From NCBI GenBank assembly GCA_021844355.1, contig JAKBTP010000197.1, positions 1-32,912 of the forward strand: DNA of 32,912 nt. The letters run 5' to 3'. The notes under the pieces are model-generated. The model ran no database searches and was not told the DNA's origin. It saw only the letters and a program-made list of their open reading frames with translations. Shown here piece after piece: positions 18,782 to 27,981 of this stretch; the first letter of the stretch is position 1, and every line of letters begins with the position of its first letter. The translations under genes and the position numbers were made by a program. The DNA is from a bacterium. Its GTDB lineage: Bacteria > Chloroflexota > Dormibacteria > Aeolococcales > Bog-877.

Positions 18782-19286
18782 CGTCCCACGGCTCCAGAAA
18801 GGTGCCGGCGACTGTGAGCCGCCCGCCGTCGAGGTCGACGTCCAGAACCGCGGCCCGGACCGCGGGGACCAGACGCTCGCCCTCGGACCCGCTAACCACC
18901 AGTACGTCGTTGGCGGGATACGGCTGGACGTCCGCAACCACGCCGCGCTCGACGCCCCGCTCGTCGACCACCCGGAGACCCACCAGCTGGAAGTGGAAGT
19001 ACTCCCCCGCCGGAAGGGCTCGAACGCTGTCGATGGGGACCTCCAGGTACCCGCCCACCAGCCGCAGGGCCGCGGTCCGGTCCTCCACCCCGCTCAGCCG
19101 GCAGAGGAGGTGGTCAGCGGCTGGGCGCGGCTCCCTGATCACCCGGGGCGTCCCCTCCAGGAAGACCTCGGTGCCCTCGGGGAGGCGGTCCAGCCCCCCG
19201 CCCAGGAGTTCCAGGGCCACCTCGCCGCGCAACCCATGGGCCCTCACCACCCGCGCCACCCGCACCCGCCCTGGAGGGTCGGTCAA
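18771..19286 (-). CDS. rimM: Ribosome maturation factor RimM
   Basis: RVRVARVVRAHGLRGEVALELL N-terminal motif; PRC-barrel-like C-terminus (YFHFQLVGLRVVDERG); syntenic rpsP-khpA-rimM-trmD. Confidence 0.92.
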   Translation of the reverse strand: MTDPPGRVRVARVVRAHGLRGEVALELLGGGLDRLPEGTEVFLEGTPRVIREPRPAADHLLCRLSGVEDRTAALRLVGGYLEVPIDSVRALPAGEYFHFQLVGLRVVDERGVERGVVADVQPYPANDVLVVSGSEGERLVPAVRAAVLDVDLDGGRLTVAGTFLEPWDDAG

Positions 19287-19522
19287 TCGACGACCTCGAC
19301 CTGGACCCGGTCCCGCGTCCGGAGCGAGGCCGACCGAACCACCATCCGGATGGCCTCCACGTTCCGCCCCTGGCGGCCGATCACCCGGCCCAGGTCCTCC
19401 GGGGCCGTCCAGATCCGCACCATGTAGTGGCGCCCCTGCCCCTCGATCTCCACGCGAACGTCATCCGGGCGGCTGACCAACTGCCGGACTATGTGGCTGA
19501 CCAGCTCGCGGTAGTCGGGCAC
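19283..19522 (-). CDS. khpA: KH-domain RNA-binding protein KhpA (YlqC)
   Basis: 79 aa with GRVIGRQGRNVEAIRMVVRSAS (GxxG KH motif), between rpsP and rimM. Confidence 0.92.
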   Translation of the reverse strand: MPDYRELVSHIVRQLVSRPDDVRVEIEGQGRHYMVRIWTAPEDLGRVIGRQGRNVEAIRMVVRSASLRTRDRVQVEVVD

Positions 19523-19526
19523 CGGA

Positions 19527-19952
19527 TCAGGCCTCGGTCTCGGCAGCCGTCACCTCGTCGGGCTCGCCCGCGGCCTGCCCGCTCTCCGCCTGACCCTGGG
19601 GACCCGCTACCTCTTCAGCCTCAGCCGTGGCGGCGGACACTTCGGGGGGCGCCGGCTCGGCCACGGTCGCGGCGGCTGCGGTCGCCGGACGGGCGCGGCG
19701 GGGCTTCGCCTCGAGCATCCCCTGCCGCTCGAGAAGCTCCCTCACGGCGTCCGAGGGCCGGGCGCCGGTGGCCATCCAGTACCGGATCCGGTCGTCCTGC
19801 AACTTCACCACCACGGGGTCAGGCAGCGGGTCGTAGTACCCCACCATCTCGATGAAGCGTCCATCCCGCGGAGAGCGGGCGTCCGCCACCACCACCCGGT
19901 AGAAGGGGCGCTTCTTGGCCCCCATCCTCTTCAGCCTGATCTTCACCGCCAT
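19527..19952 (-). CDS. rpsP: 30S ribosomal protein bS16 with acidic/Ala-rich C-terminal extension
   Basis: [44 protein letters not shown]; ~60-aa extension rich in A/E/P. Confidence 0.95.
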   Translation of the reverse strand: MAVKIRLKRMGAKKRPFYRVVVADARSPRDGRFIEMVGYYDPLPDPVVVKLQDDRIRYWMATGARPSDAVRELLERQGMLEAKPRRARPATAAAATVAEPAPPEVSAATAEAEEVAGPQGQAESGQAAGEPDEVTAAETEA

Positions 19953-19986
19953 ACTGCTCCTCCTCGATTCATTCGCTCGACCGCTC

Positions 19987-21354
19987 TCAGGCGCCGATCA
20001 CCGGCGTGCGGCCGCGCGGTGTCTTCAACAGCTCCTGGGCCAGCCGGCGGCGGCCGCCCGCCCCCGATAGCCCTTTCATCATCGATCGCATCTGCTCGAA
20101 CCCCTTGATGAGCCGGGACACCTCGGCCGGGGTGGTTCCACTTCCCCGGGCAATCCGGCGGCGGCGCGAGCTGTCCACCATCTCCGGCTTACGCCGCTCC
20201 TCCGGGGTCATGGAGAGCACGATCGCTTCCAGCCGACGCAGCTCGGCCTCGCCGGGGAGCGCCGAGCCCTGGGCGCGCATCAGTTCCCGGCCGCCGGGCA
20301 TCAGCCCCAGGATCGACTCCAACGGCCCTAGGCGGCGGAGCTGGCGCAGCTGGGTCACGAAGTCGTCCAGGGTGAGGCGGCCCTCACGCATCCGCTCCTG
20401 CGCGGAGACCGCCTCCTCCTCACTTATCTGCTCCTGGCTGCGCTCGATCAGGGTGAGGACGTCGCCCATGCCCAGGATCCGGCGCGCCATCCGCTCCGGA
20501 TGGAACGGCTCGAGGTCCCGCGGCCGCTCCCCCACGCCGCAGTACCACACCCTCAGCCCGATGGCGGCGCGCATGGAGAGGGCGGCACCACCGCGGGCAT
20601 CGCCGTCCAGCTTGGTGAGGATGATCCCGTCCACCCCCACCTGCTCCTTGAAGGAGCCGGCGACGCGCACCGCCTCCTGCCCGGTCATCGCGTCCACCAC
20701 CAGCAGCGAGTGGTGGACCCGGACTGCGGACCGGATCTCGGCCAGCTCGTCCATGAGGGGCTGGTCCAGGTGCAGTCGACCCGAGGTGTCCACCAGGACC
20801 ACGTCATGTCCCTGACGTCGAGCCCCCTGGACGGCGGAGGCGACCCCGTGGGCCAGCCCCCGGCTCGTCTCCGGTACCAGGACCGGGACCTGGTGCTCGG
20901 CGGCCAGGATCTGCAGCTGGTCGACGGCCGCCGAGCGGCGGAGGTCGGCTGCGACCAGCACGGGCCGGTGCCCCTCCGCCCGTACCAGGAGCGAAAGCTT
21001 CACCGCGGTGGTGGTCTTGCCGGCCCCCTGGAGACCCACCAAGAGGACCACCGTGGGCGGCTCGGGGCTGTAGGAGAGCGCCTGGTCCTCGCCCCCGAGG
21101 AGCTCCACCAGCTCCCCGAAGACCAGCTTGATGACCTGCTGACCCGGGGTCAGGCTCTGCAGGACGTCGGCCCCCACGGCCCGCTCTCGCACCCGGTCCA
21201 CGAACTCCCGCGCCACCTTGTAGTTCACATCGGCCTCGAGAAGCGCGAGGCGGACCTCCCGGAGGCCCGCGTCCACGTCCTCGGCGTTCAGCCGGCCCTT
21301 GGCGGTGAGATGCTTGAAGGCCACCCCCAGCTTGTCGGTGAGGGTGTCAAACAT
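19987..21354 (-). CDS. ffh: Signal recognition particle protein
   Basis: [62 protein letters not shown]-domain [24 protein letters not shown]; start moved to ATG 21354. Confidence 0.96.
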   Translation of the reverse strand: MFDTLTDKLGVAFKHLTAKGRLNAEDVDAGLREVRLALLEADVNYKVAREFVDRVRERAVGADVLQSLTPGQQVIKLVFGELVELLGGEDQALSYSPEPPTVVLLVGLQGAGKTTTAVKLSLLVRAEGHRPVLVAADLRRSAAVDQLQILAAEHQVPVLVPETSRGLAHGVASAVQGARRQGHDVVLVDTSGRLHLDQPLMDELAEIRSAVRVHHSLLVVDAMTGQEAVRVAGSFKEQVGVDGIILTKLDGDARGGAALSMRAAIGLRVWYCGVGERPRDLEPFHPERMARRILGMGDVLTLIERSQEQISEEEAVSAQERMREGRLTLDDFVTQLRQLRRLGPLESILGLMPGGRELMRAQGSALPGEAELRRLEAIVLSMTPEERRKPEMVDSSRRRRIARGSGTTPAEVSRLIKGFEQMRSMMKGLSGAGGRRRLAQELLKTPRGRTPVIGA

Positions 21355-21667
21355 GGCCGCCCGTCCCCGCCTGCGAGCGTGAAAGGCGCTGCTCGAGGTC
21401 GGCCACCCTGGCCTCCGCCGCCGCCAGCTGGCCACAGAGCCCGAGGCTGGACTCCAGCTCCTCCACCCTGCGCAGGCCCCGCCGGATGAGGTCGTGGGCG
21501 GCCGCCCGCGACACCCCGAGCGAGTCGGCCAGCTCGGTCACCGACCAGTCCTCCTCCAGGTGGAGCCGCAGCGCCTCACGCTGGCGGTCGGTCAGGACCG
21601 GACCGTAGGCGTCCAGGAGCTGGAGCCGGTGCGAGCGGGAGCGCGCGAGGTCAGCTGTCAAAGCCAT
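21347..21667 (-). CDS. ylxM: YlxM/p13-like HTH protein
   Basis: LLDAYGPVLTDRQREALRLHLEEDWSVTELADSLGVSRAAAHDLIRRG; 8-bp overlap with ffh start; start placed at MALTAD (21667). Confidence 0.85.
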   Translation of the reverse strand: MALTADLARSRSHRLQLLDAYGPVLTDRQREALRLHLEEDWSVTELADSLGVSRAAAHDLIRRGLRRVEELESSLGLCGQLAAAEARVADLEQRLSRSQAGTGGHV

Positions 21668-21713
21668 GCCCTTGACACGATACAAGGTCCGCGGCGGTGC
21701 CCGGACGGCCCGC

Positions 21714-21742
21714 CCGGCCCCGCGGCGGGCCTTCGGGGCCGG
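21714..21742. promoter_or_regulatory. 9-bp perfect GC hairpin in ftsY-ylxM spacer
   Basis: CCGGCCCCG (21714-21722) / 11-nt loop / CGGGGCCGG (21734-21742). Confidence 0.4.
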
Positions 21743-21786
21743 AGCCGACCTTCGCCCTACTCCAGAGCAGCCTCGGGTGCGATCAT

Positions 21787-21812
21787 CCGGCGGCCCCGTC
21801 CCGGGGCGCCGG
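21787..21812 (-). terminator. Terminator-like 11-bp hairpin downstream of ftsY
   Basis: CCGGCG-(G bulge)-CCCCG-TCC-CGGGG-CGCCGG starting 11 nt after ftsY stop; no T-tract. Confidence 0.5.
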
Positions 21813-21823
21813 GAGGCCGCGGC

Positions 21824-22765
21824 CTACGGCTCGTCAGCGAGGAGGGCCGAGACGTAGGCCGCGGGGTCGAAGTCGTCGAGATCGTCAGATCCCTCACCGG
21901 TTCCCACCAGCTTCACCGGGAGATCCAGCTCGCGCTCCACCTGGAACACGTAGCCCCCTCGGGCACTCCCATCCAGCTTGGTCAACACCACGCCGGTGGC
22001 GCCGATGACCTCGGAGAAGGCGCGGGCCTGGGCCAAAGCATTGGCGCCCACGTAGGCATCCAGCACCAGCAGCGACTCCTCAGGCTGGTCGGGGATGCTG
22101 GCGGCGATCACCCTGCGCACCTTGGCGAGTTCCTGCATCAGGTTGTCCTTGGTGTGCAGCCGGCCCGCCGTGTCCACGAGGACCAGGTCCCGCCGGCGTG
22201 CTCGGGCGGCCTCCATGGCGTCGTAGACGACCGCGGCGGGGTCCGCTCCGGGGCGGTGCCCGACCACATCAACACCCAGCGGCTCAACCAGCCGCCGGAG
22301 CTGATCCTGGGCGGCGGCCCGAAAGGTGTCCCCGGCGGCCACCAGCGGGGTGAGGCCCTGAGCCTTGATCCGCGCGGCCAGCTTGGCCACGGTGGTGGTC
22401 TTCCCCGAGCCGTTCACCCCGGCGACCAGCCAGACCCCGGGCATTCCGCCCAGGCGGAGCTCCCGATTCCGGCCCACCAGCTTGCTCTCCATCTCCGAGC
22501 GCAACCCGGCAAGCAACTCGGACGGCTCCCGCAGCCGCTCCCGCTCCGCCCGTTCGCGAAGCCCCTGGACCAGCTCCTCGGCCATCTGGGCGCCGCAGTC
22601 ACTCGCCAGCAGCAACTCAAAGATCTCCTCCAGCGTGGCGGCATCCACCGCCCCGTGGGCGAGCCGGGCCCGGAGCTGGTGGCCGAGGCCGCTGCCCAGC
22701 CGGTCGAGACGGCGCGGAAGCCTCCGCCACCACCTCGGCCGGCGCCCTCCAACGGGGTCAGACAA
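21824..22765 (-). CDS. ftsY: Signal recognition particle receptor FtsY
   Basis: VNGSGKTTTVAKLAAR, GDTFRAAAQDQLRR, VDTAGRLHTKDNLMQELAKV, TKLDGSARGG. Confidence 0.95.
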   Translation of the reverse strand: MSDPVGGRRPRWWRRLPRRLDRLGSGLGHQLRARLAHGAVDAATLEEIFELLLASDCGAQMAEELVQGLRERAERERLREPSELLAGLRSEMESKLVGRNRELRLGGMPGVWLVAGVNGSGKTTTVAKLAARIKAQGLTPLVAAGDTFRAAAQDQLRRLVEPLGVDVVGHRPGADPAAVVYDAMEAARARRRDLVLVDTAGRLHTKDNLMQELAKVRRVIAASIPDQPEESLLVLDAYVGANALAQARAFSEVIGATGVVLTKLDGSARGGYVFQVERELDLPVKLVGTGEGSDDLDDFDPAAYVSALLADEP

Positions 22766-25700
22766 GCGCCGCCTCCCCCGGTGTCCCCCGCTCCTCCACT
22801 GGGGAGCCGTCCGCCCCCAAGCGGACCGAGAGCACCCGGCTGCCCCCCCTCCCGTCCTGGGTGACCCCGTACAGGCGATCGGCCGCCGCCATGGTGGGCA
22901 GGCTGTGGGTCACCAGGACGAACTGGGTGGTGCGGGCTCGCTGGCGCAGCAGCCGCACGAAGTTGCCCACGTTGACCTCGTCCAGGGCCGCGTCTACCTC
23001 GTCGAAGACGTAGAACGGGCTGGGCGAGACCTGCTGGGTCGCCAGTACCAGGGCCAGGGCCGTCAGCGCCCGCTCACCGCCGGACAGAAGGCCGAGCGGG
23101 ATCACCCGCTTGCCCCGGGGCTGCACCTCCAGGTCCACCCCGGGCAGCTCCGCGCCGGCACCGGGGACGGCCACCAGCCGGGCCTTGCCACCCCCGAAGA
23201 GCTCTCTCCACACCGACTCGAACTCCGCGGCCACACGCCCCAGCGTCGACCTGTACCTGGCGGCGGTGAGCCGGCCCACCGCTGCCGCCACCAGCGAGAG
23301 CTCCCTCCTCGCCGCCTCCACGTCCTCATGGACCCGGCGCAGATCCTCAGTGCGGTCCAGCAGGTCGGCCAGCTGGGAGGGGGCCAGGGCATTCACGGGC
23401 CCGAGCTGGGCCAACCGCCGCTCGAGGCGCTGGAGCTCCTGAGCGGTCCGACCGGGATCCTCAACCCGGGTCGCCTGCTCCTCAAGACCGGCCTCGAACT
23501 CCGGGCGCAGCCGGAGCGCCGCCCCCTCTCGCTCGGCGAGCTGCGCCTCCAACCTGGACACCGAATCCTCGGCCTCCCGAACTTCCGAGTTGAGCTCCGC
23601 CCTCCGCCGCTCCAGTTCGGCCAGCCGCGCCAGGGGATCGGGTTCCGCCTGTGCGGTCTGGGCGACCGCCCCGGCCTCCGCCACCGTCCGGCGGACCAGC
23701 TGCCTGAGCTCCTCTCGGACGGCCCACAGGCGGCGCAGGGCGTGGGCGGCCGCAGCCTCCGCGTCGCGGGCGCCCTGGGCTGCGGCCAGCACCCGCGCCG
23801 AGAGCCGGTCTCGCTGAGCGCGGCGCTCGCGGGAGAGACGCAGGCCGGCCTCTCGGCGGGCCTCCAGCTCGACCCACTGAGAGCGCACGACGGCCACCTG
23901 GGACCGGACCTCGGTGAGATGGGGAAGGAGCCGGGACAGCTCCTCCTGGGTCACCCCCGCCCGTTCCTCGGCCGCCGCCTGCTCCCGGGCCGCCGACGTC
24001 GCCTCCTCCCGGGCCGAGGCGAGCTCGGCCAGTGCCGCTTGGACCAGGGGCTGGTGGCTCGACAGCTCGGCGTCCAGGGCATCGATCCGCCGACCGAGCT
24101 CGGCCAATGCGGCCTCCCCCCGTGCCACCCTCGACCTCAGAGCTTCGGCTTCCTCGCGCGCGGAGGCCAGCTCGGCTCGGGCGCTGTCCGCCGCCGCCTC
24201 GCTGTTGCGGTGCTGGGCCACCCCCCACTCGAGCCGGGCCTCGGCCTCGCGGACCAGCTCCTCGCGACGCTCCCTCTCTGATCGAAGAGAGCGGAGGGTG
24301 ACGGCTCGCACCATGGCCCCGCCACCGGTCGCCGGGGTCCGCTCCCAACCGGTGCCGAGAACCGTCCCATCTGGCAGCACCGCCCGGCCCAGGGGCTCGA
24401 GGTCCAGCCAGGCGGCGGCGGCTCCCCGATCCGAGGCAAGGCAGAGGAGGGGCAGGTGGCTGGCCACAACCTCGACAGCCAAGGCATCGCCGGTGACAGC
24501 CTCCACCAGCCGGCGGCAGCCCGCCGGCGGGCTCGCGCCTCGGCCGCTCCGCGGCAGGGCCGACCACACCACTGTCTCGGCCGCTCGGCCGCGCCGCTCC
24601 AGTCCCCGCCTGGCCTCCTCCTCATCGCCCAGAAGGGCCGTGGCCAGCTCCCCGAGGGCGGCGTCCACGGCGACGGCGTCATCTGGAGCCAGCGGCCGCA
24701 GCACATCGGCCATGGAGGACAGCGCCAGCTCCCCGGCCCGCGCCGCGGCGGCGATCTCGCGGTCGCCACCCCTACGCCCAGCCCGCTCCTCGGCCTCGGC
24801 AAGCTCCCCGGCCGCCTGCCGAGCCGCCCGCTCCGCCTCCTCCAGCGCCGCCTCCAGGGAGCGCCGCTGGCGGCGGGCCCCGGCCTCGGCCTGGATCTCC
24901 CTCTCCAGCCGGCCGGCCGCGGCCTCCTGCGCCCTGCCGGCCGCCAGGAGGGCCTCCTGCTCGCTTCCCACTCTCTGTTCCAGCTGACTGGCCTCGGCCC
25001 GGAGCGCCTCGAGGTCCGCTCGAGCGCGCGTTCCTCGCGAGTCGAGCAGCTCCACCCGGCCCTCGAGCCGCTCTATGGCGCGAGCCGCACTCTGTTCTTC
25101 CGCGCGCTGCCGGGCCGCCTCGGCCTCGGCCTGCGACAACGCCGAGCGCAGAGCCGCCTCTCGCGCCTCCAGCTCGCGTGCCTCCGCCTCCAGGGCGCTC
25201 AGTCGGTCGGCGGTACCCTGTGTGCCAGCAAGCTGGTCCTCGGATGCCTCTGGCCCCAGCTGATCCAGGTCCACGAGGGCCTCGCGTTGAAGTCGCAGCG
25301 ACGCCGCGCGGTCCCGCACGGCCTGGACAGCGCGCTCCCCCCACCTGGTCGCCTCGCCCTCCAGCCGCTGGCGGCTGACCGCCAGCTCGCCCATGGCCCG
25401 CTCGTGCTCGAGGCGCAGCCGCTCGCGAAGCTCCAGCTCCTCTCGCTGCCGCCGGTAGACCAGCGCGTATTCGGACTCCCGGACCCGCGCCTGCTCCAGG
25501 GCGCGGCGAGCCCCCTGAAGCTGACGCTCGGCGCGCCGTGCCTCGGTGACCGCCTCCAGCCAGGCGGCCCGCTCCAGCCCTCCGCGCAGCCGACGGACCT
25601 GATGCTGCAGCGCCGACGCTTCCTCCGCCAGCTGGGCCTCGGCGCGCAGCTCCTCGATCCGGGGCCAGAGCTCCGCCAGTCTGCCCCCGGACCCTTCCAG

Positions 25701-26261
25701 CCACTGGTCCAGTGAGGCCATCCGTGACGCGCTCTCGTCCAGCAGCGCCTGGGTGCCTCGGACGCCGGCCGCCTCCTCGATCAGGTGCCGGCGTTGGGCC
25801 GGCGTGGCCCGGATGATGGCCTCGATGTCGTTCTGGGCGATGATGGCATACCCCGACTGGGCCAGGCCGGTGGCCTCCAGCAGCCGGTAGACGTCGCGCA
25901 GCCTCACCCGCTCCCCGTTGCGCCGAAACTCACTGCCCCCGTCCCGGAAGACCCGCCTGCTGAGGGCGACCTCCAGGTCCTCGACGGGAAGTCGCCGATC
26001 CTCGTTGTCGAAGGTGATCGAGACCTCGGCCATCCCCTGAGGGGCCCGCCGTTCACCACCGGCGAAGATCACGTGGTCCAGCCGCTGACCCCGAAGCTCG
26101 CGGGCGCTGGCCCCTCCCAACACCAGGCGGATCGCGTCCACCAGGTTGGACTTGCCACTCCCGTTGGGCCCCACGATGGCCGTGATCCCGCCCCCGAGGT
26201 CGAGCTCGGTCGCCGCTGCGAAGCTCTTGAACCCCTGAAGCTGGAGGCGCGTGACCCTCAT
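22758..26261 (-). CDS. smc: Chromosome segregation protein SMC
   Basis: 1167 aa; MRVTRLQLQGFKSFA...GPNGSGKSNLVDAIRLVLG, long coiled coils, central hinge, LLSGGERALTALALVLA, PFYVFDEVDAALDEVNV. Confidence 0.95.
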   Translation of the reverse strand: MRVTRLQLQGFKSFAAATELDLGGGITAIVGPNGSGKSNLVDAIRLVLGGASARELRGQRLDHVIFAGGERRAPQGMAEVSITFDNEDRRLPVEDLEVALSRRVFRDGGSEFRRNGERVRLRDVYRLLEATGLAQSGYAIIAQNDIEAIIRATPAQRRHLIEEAAGVRGTQALLDESASRMASLDQWLEGSGGRLAELWPRIEELRAEAQLAEEASALQHQVRRLRGGLERAAWLEAVTEARRAERQLQGARRALEQARVRESEYALVYRRQREELELRERLRLEHERAMGELAVSRQRLEGEATRWGERAVQAVRDRAASLRLQREALVDLDQLGPEASEDQLAGTQGTADRLSALEAEARELEAREAALRSALSQAEAEAARQRAEEQSAARAIERLEGRVELLDSRGTRARADLEALRAEASQLEQRVGSEQEALLAAGRAQEAAAGRLEREIQAEAGARRQRRSLEAALEEAERAARQAAGELAEAEERAGRRGGDREIAAAARAGELALSSMADVLRPLAPDDAVAVDAALGELATALLGDEEEARRGLERRGRAAETVVWSALPRSGRGASPPAGCRRLVEAVTGDALAVEVVASHLPLLCLASDRGAAAAWLDLEPLGRAVLPDGTVLGTGWERTPATGGGAMVRAVTLRSLRSERERREELVREAEARLEWGVAQHRNSEAAADSARAELASAREEAEALRSRVARGEAALAELGRRIDALDAELSSHQPLVQAALAELASAREEATSAAREQAAAEERAGVTQEELSRLLPHLTEVRSQVAVVRSQWVELEARREAGLRLSRERRAQRDRLSARVLAAAQGARDAEAAAAHALRRLWAVREELRQLVRRTVAEAGAVAQTAQAEPDPLARLAELERRRAELNSEVREAEDSVSRLEAQLAEREGAALRLRPEFEAGLEEQATRVEDPGRTAQELQRLERRLAQLGPVNALAPSQLADLLDRTEDLRRVHEDVEAARRELSLVAAAVGRLTAARYRSTLGRVAAEFESVWRELFGGGKARLVAVPGAGAELPGVDLEVQPRGKRVIPLGLLSGGERALTALALVLATQQVSPSPFYVFDEVDAALDEVNVGNFVRLLRQRARTTQFVLVTHSLPTMAAADRLYGVTQDGRGGSRVLSVRLGADGSPVEERGTPGEAALV

Positions 26262-27907
26262 TCCGGGCCGGCGACCACCACCTTGGTCCGATGGCGCCCT
26301 CCGCGGTGACCACGCCTGGTGCGGCGGGGCGCCCCCGGTCCCTCGGGCCCCGCTGCGAGCTCCGGGTTCGCTGCCTCCGATCCTGATCCCGGACCCTCCT
26401 GGTCCGGCTCCGGGGCAGGCGTCGGCGCCTCCTCAACTGCCGGACCGGGGGAGGCTCCGGCCACCGGCCTACGGCGTGGCCTCCGACGGCTGGGAGCGGC
26501 CTCCGCGAAGGGTGTGCCGGCGGCCGGCGGTTGGGCGGACACCATCTCCGCCTCCGGGTCGGGGGGGGCGACGGTGGCCGCCGAGGACCTCGACCGGCTC
26601 CGGCGGCGCCGGCGGCGGCCGGCGGCGGCCTCTTCGACGGAGGCCTCAGGCGCCGCGCCCTCAGCCGTCCCGGGCGGCGCCGCCGCAGCGACTTCGGGTT
26701 CCGGCGCCGGATGCTCCGCCCCCGGCCTGGAGCGGGACCGACGCCGCCTCCCCCGTGGCTGGCCGGCCCCATCCCCTGCCACCGGACCCGCCGCGTCAGG
26801 CGCTCCCACGGTGGGTCCATCGAGAGAGACCTGGGCCCCCGAGGGCTCGAGTCTGCCGGACTCAGCCGCGGCCAGCTCCGCCGCCAAGGGATCCACCGCC
26901 GGCCGGGAGCGGGATCGACGCCGCCTCCGCCGCGGTGGGCCGCCCTCTTCCCCAGCGACCGTCGACGACGACGCGGGCGCCGCTGGAGCAGTTCCCTCGA
27001 GGGAGCCCTGCATGCCGAGAGGCTCCAGGTCGCTCGGCTCCCGCGGCGCCGCCTCGGGAGTCAGGGGGTCCACCGCCAGCCGGGAGCGGGACCGACGACG
27101 CTTGCGCCGTGGCGGGCTGGCCTCTTCCCCCACGATCTCGGCCACCGGCGGCGTTGTGGACGAAGGAGCCAGCTCCCCCAGCGGCGGCACCGTCGCCCCA
27201 GCCGAGGAGGCGGCGCCCCGACCCCGCCGCCGCTTCGGTGCGGGAGCCATGAGCTTCTCCAGCGCGAGGCGCGCGGCCGCCTGCTCGGCCGCCTGCTTGG
27301 TGCCACCCCGGCCCTCCCCCAGCGTCCCGTGCCCCTCCACGGACACCTGGGAGAGGTACTGCCGGCTGCGGGCATCCTGGCCCACCGGTCCGGTGCGGTA
27401 TTGGGGGGGGCCGCCGAGCTTCTCCTGGGCGACGGCCTGGAGTCTGCCCTTGAAGTTGGGGTCGGTCCAGGCGCTCAGGTCCCCTATCCGGGAGAGGAAG
27501 ATGCGGCCGGCGCGGCGGTAACCCTGGTCGAGGAAGGTGGCGCCCACCAGGGCCTCGAAGGCGTTGGCGTGCAGGGAGGTCAGCCGCCGGGCGCCCGACT
27601 TAGCCGCACCCTTGCCGAGGCGGAGGGTCTCCCCCAGCCTCAGCTCTTCGCCCAGGCGGGCCAGGGCCACCGTGCTCACCAGGGAAGAGCGGATCTGGGT
27701 GAGCTGTCCCTCGTCGTATCCCGGGAAGCGCTTGAACAGGTACTCGCCGGCCACCAGCTCCAGGACCGCGTCTCCGAGATACTCGAGCCGCTCGTTGTCA
27801 CGCCCCACCACACCCCGCTCGTTGATCCACGAGGTGTGGGTCATGGCCTCGCGCAGGAGCTCCCGCTGCTTGAAGCGGAAGCCCAGCCGGGCTTCCAGCT
27901 CGTCCAA
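26258..27907 (-). CDS. rnc: Ribonuclease III (catalytic domain + dsRBD) with ~330-aa Arg/Ser-rich repetitive C-terminal extension
   Basis: RLGFRFKQRELLREAMTHTSW, NERLEYLGDAVLELV, ANAFEALVGATFLDQGY, dsRBD ...GGTKQAAEQAAARLALEKLM. Start uncertain: TTG at 27907 with GGAG upstream best fits known RNase III N termini; the 780-aa track ORF is over-extended through acpP. Confidence 0.88.
   Translation of the reverse strand: MDELEARLGFRFKQRELLREAMTHTSWINERGVVGRDNERLEYLGDAVLELVAGEYLFKRFPGYDEGQLTQIRSSLVSTVALARLGEELRLGETLRLGKGAAKSGARRLTSLHANAFEALVGATFLDQGYRRAGRIFLSRIGDLSAWTDPNFKGRLQAVAQEKLGGPPQYRTGPVGQDARSRQYLSQVSVEGHGTLGEGRGGTKQAAEQAAARLALEKLMAPAPKRRRGRGAASSAGATVPPLGELAPSSTTPPVAEIVGEEASPPRRKRRRSRSRLAVDPLTPEAAPREPSDLEPLGMQGSLEGTAPAAPASSSTVAGEEGGPPRRRRRRSRSRPAVDPLAAELAAAESGRLEPSGAQVSLDGPTVGAPDAAGPVAGDGAGQPRGRRRRSRSRPGAEHPAPEPEVAAAAPPGTAEGAAPEASVEEAAAGRRRRRRSRSRSSAATVAPPDPEAEMVSAQPPAAGTPFAEAAPSRRRPRRRPVAGASPGPAVEEAPTPAPEPDQEGPGSGSEAANPELAAGPEGPGAPRRTRRGHRGGRHRTKVVVAGPE
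26590..27115 (-). repeat. Degenerate tandem repeats encoding (R)nSRSR modules in RNase III tail
   Basis: GAGCGGGA at 27084, 26907 and 26730 (spacing 177 and 177 bp = 59 codons, no indel), then a 46-codon step to another RRRRRRSRSR near 26590. Confidence 0.85.
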
Positions 27908-27981
27908 CCGCTTCTCCGCCTCGGCCTCCAGGGCCGCCAGCTCCTCCGGGGTGGTCCTCCCCCGGCGGCGCCGGACCGAAG

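Noticed and set aside
21670-21700. TTGACA-like sequence (CTTGACACGATACAAGG) as a + strand promoter
   Set aside because: No suitable -10 element at 16-18 bp and no + strand gene downstream.
22365-25715. Long + strand ORFs (638, 357, 419 aa) antisense to smc/ftsY
   Set aside because: Compositionally biased shadow frames over well-supported SMC and FtsY coding sequence.
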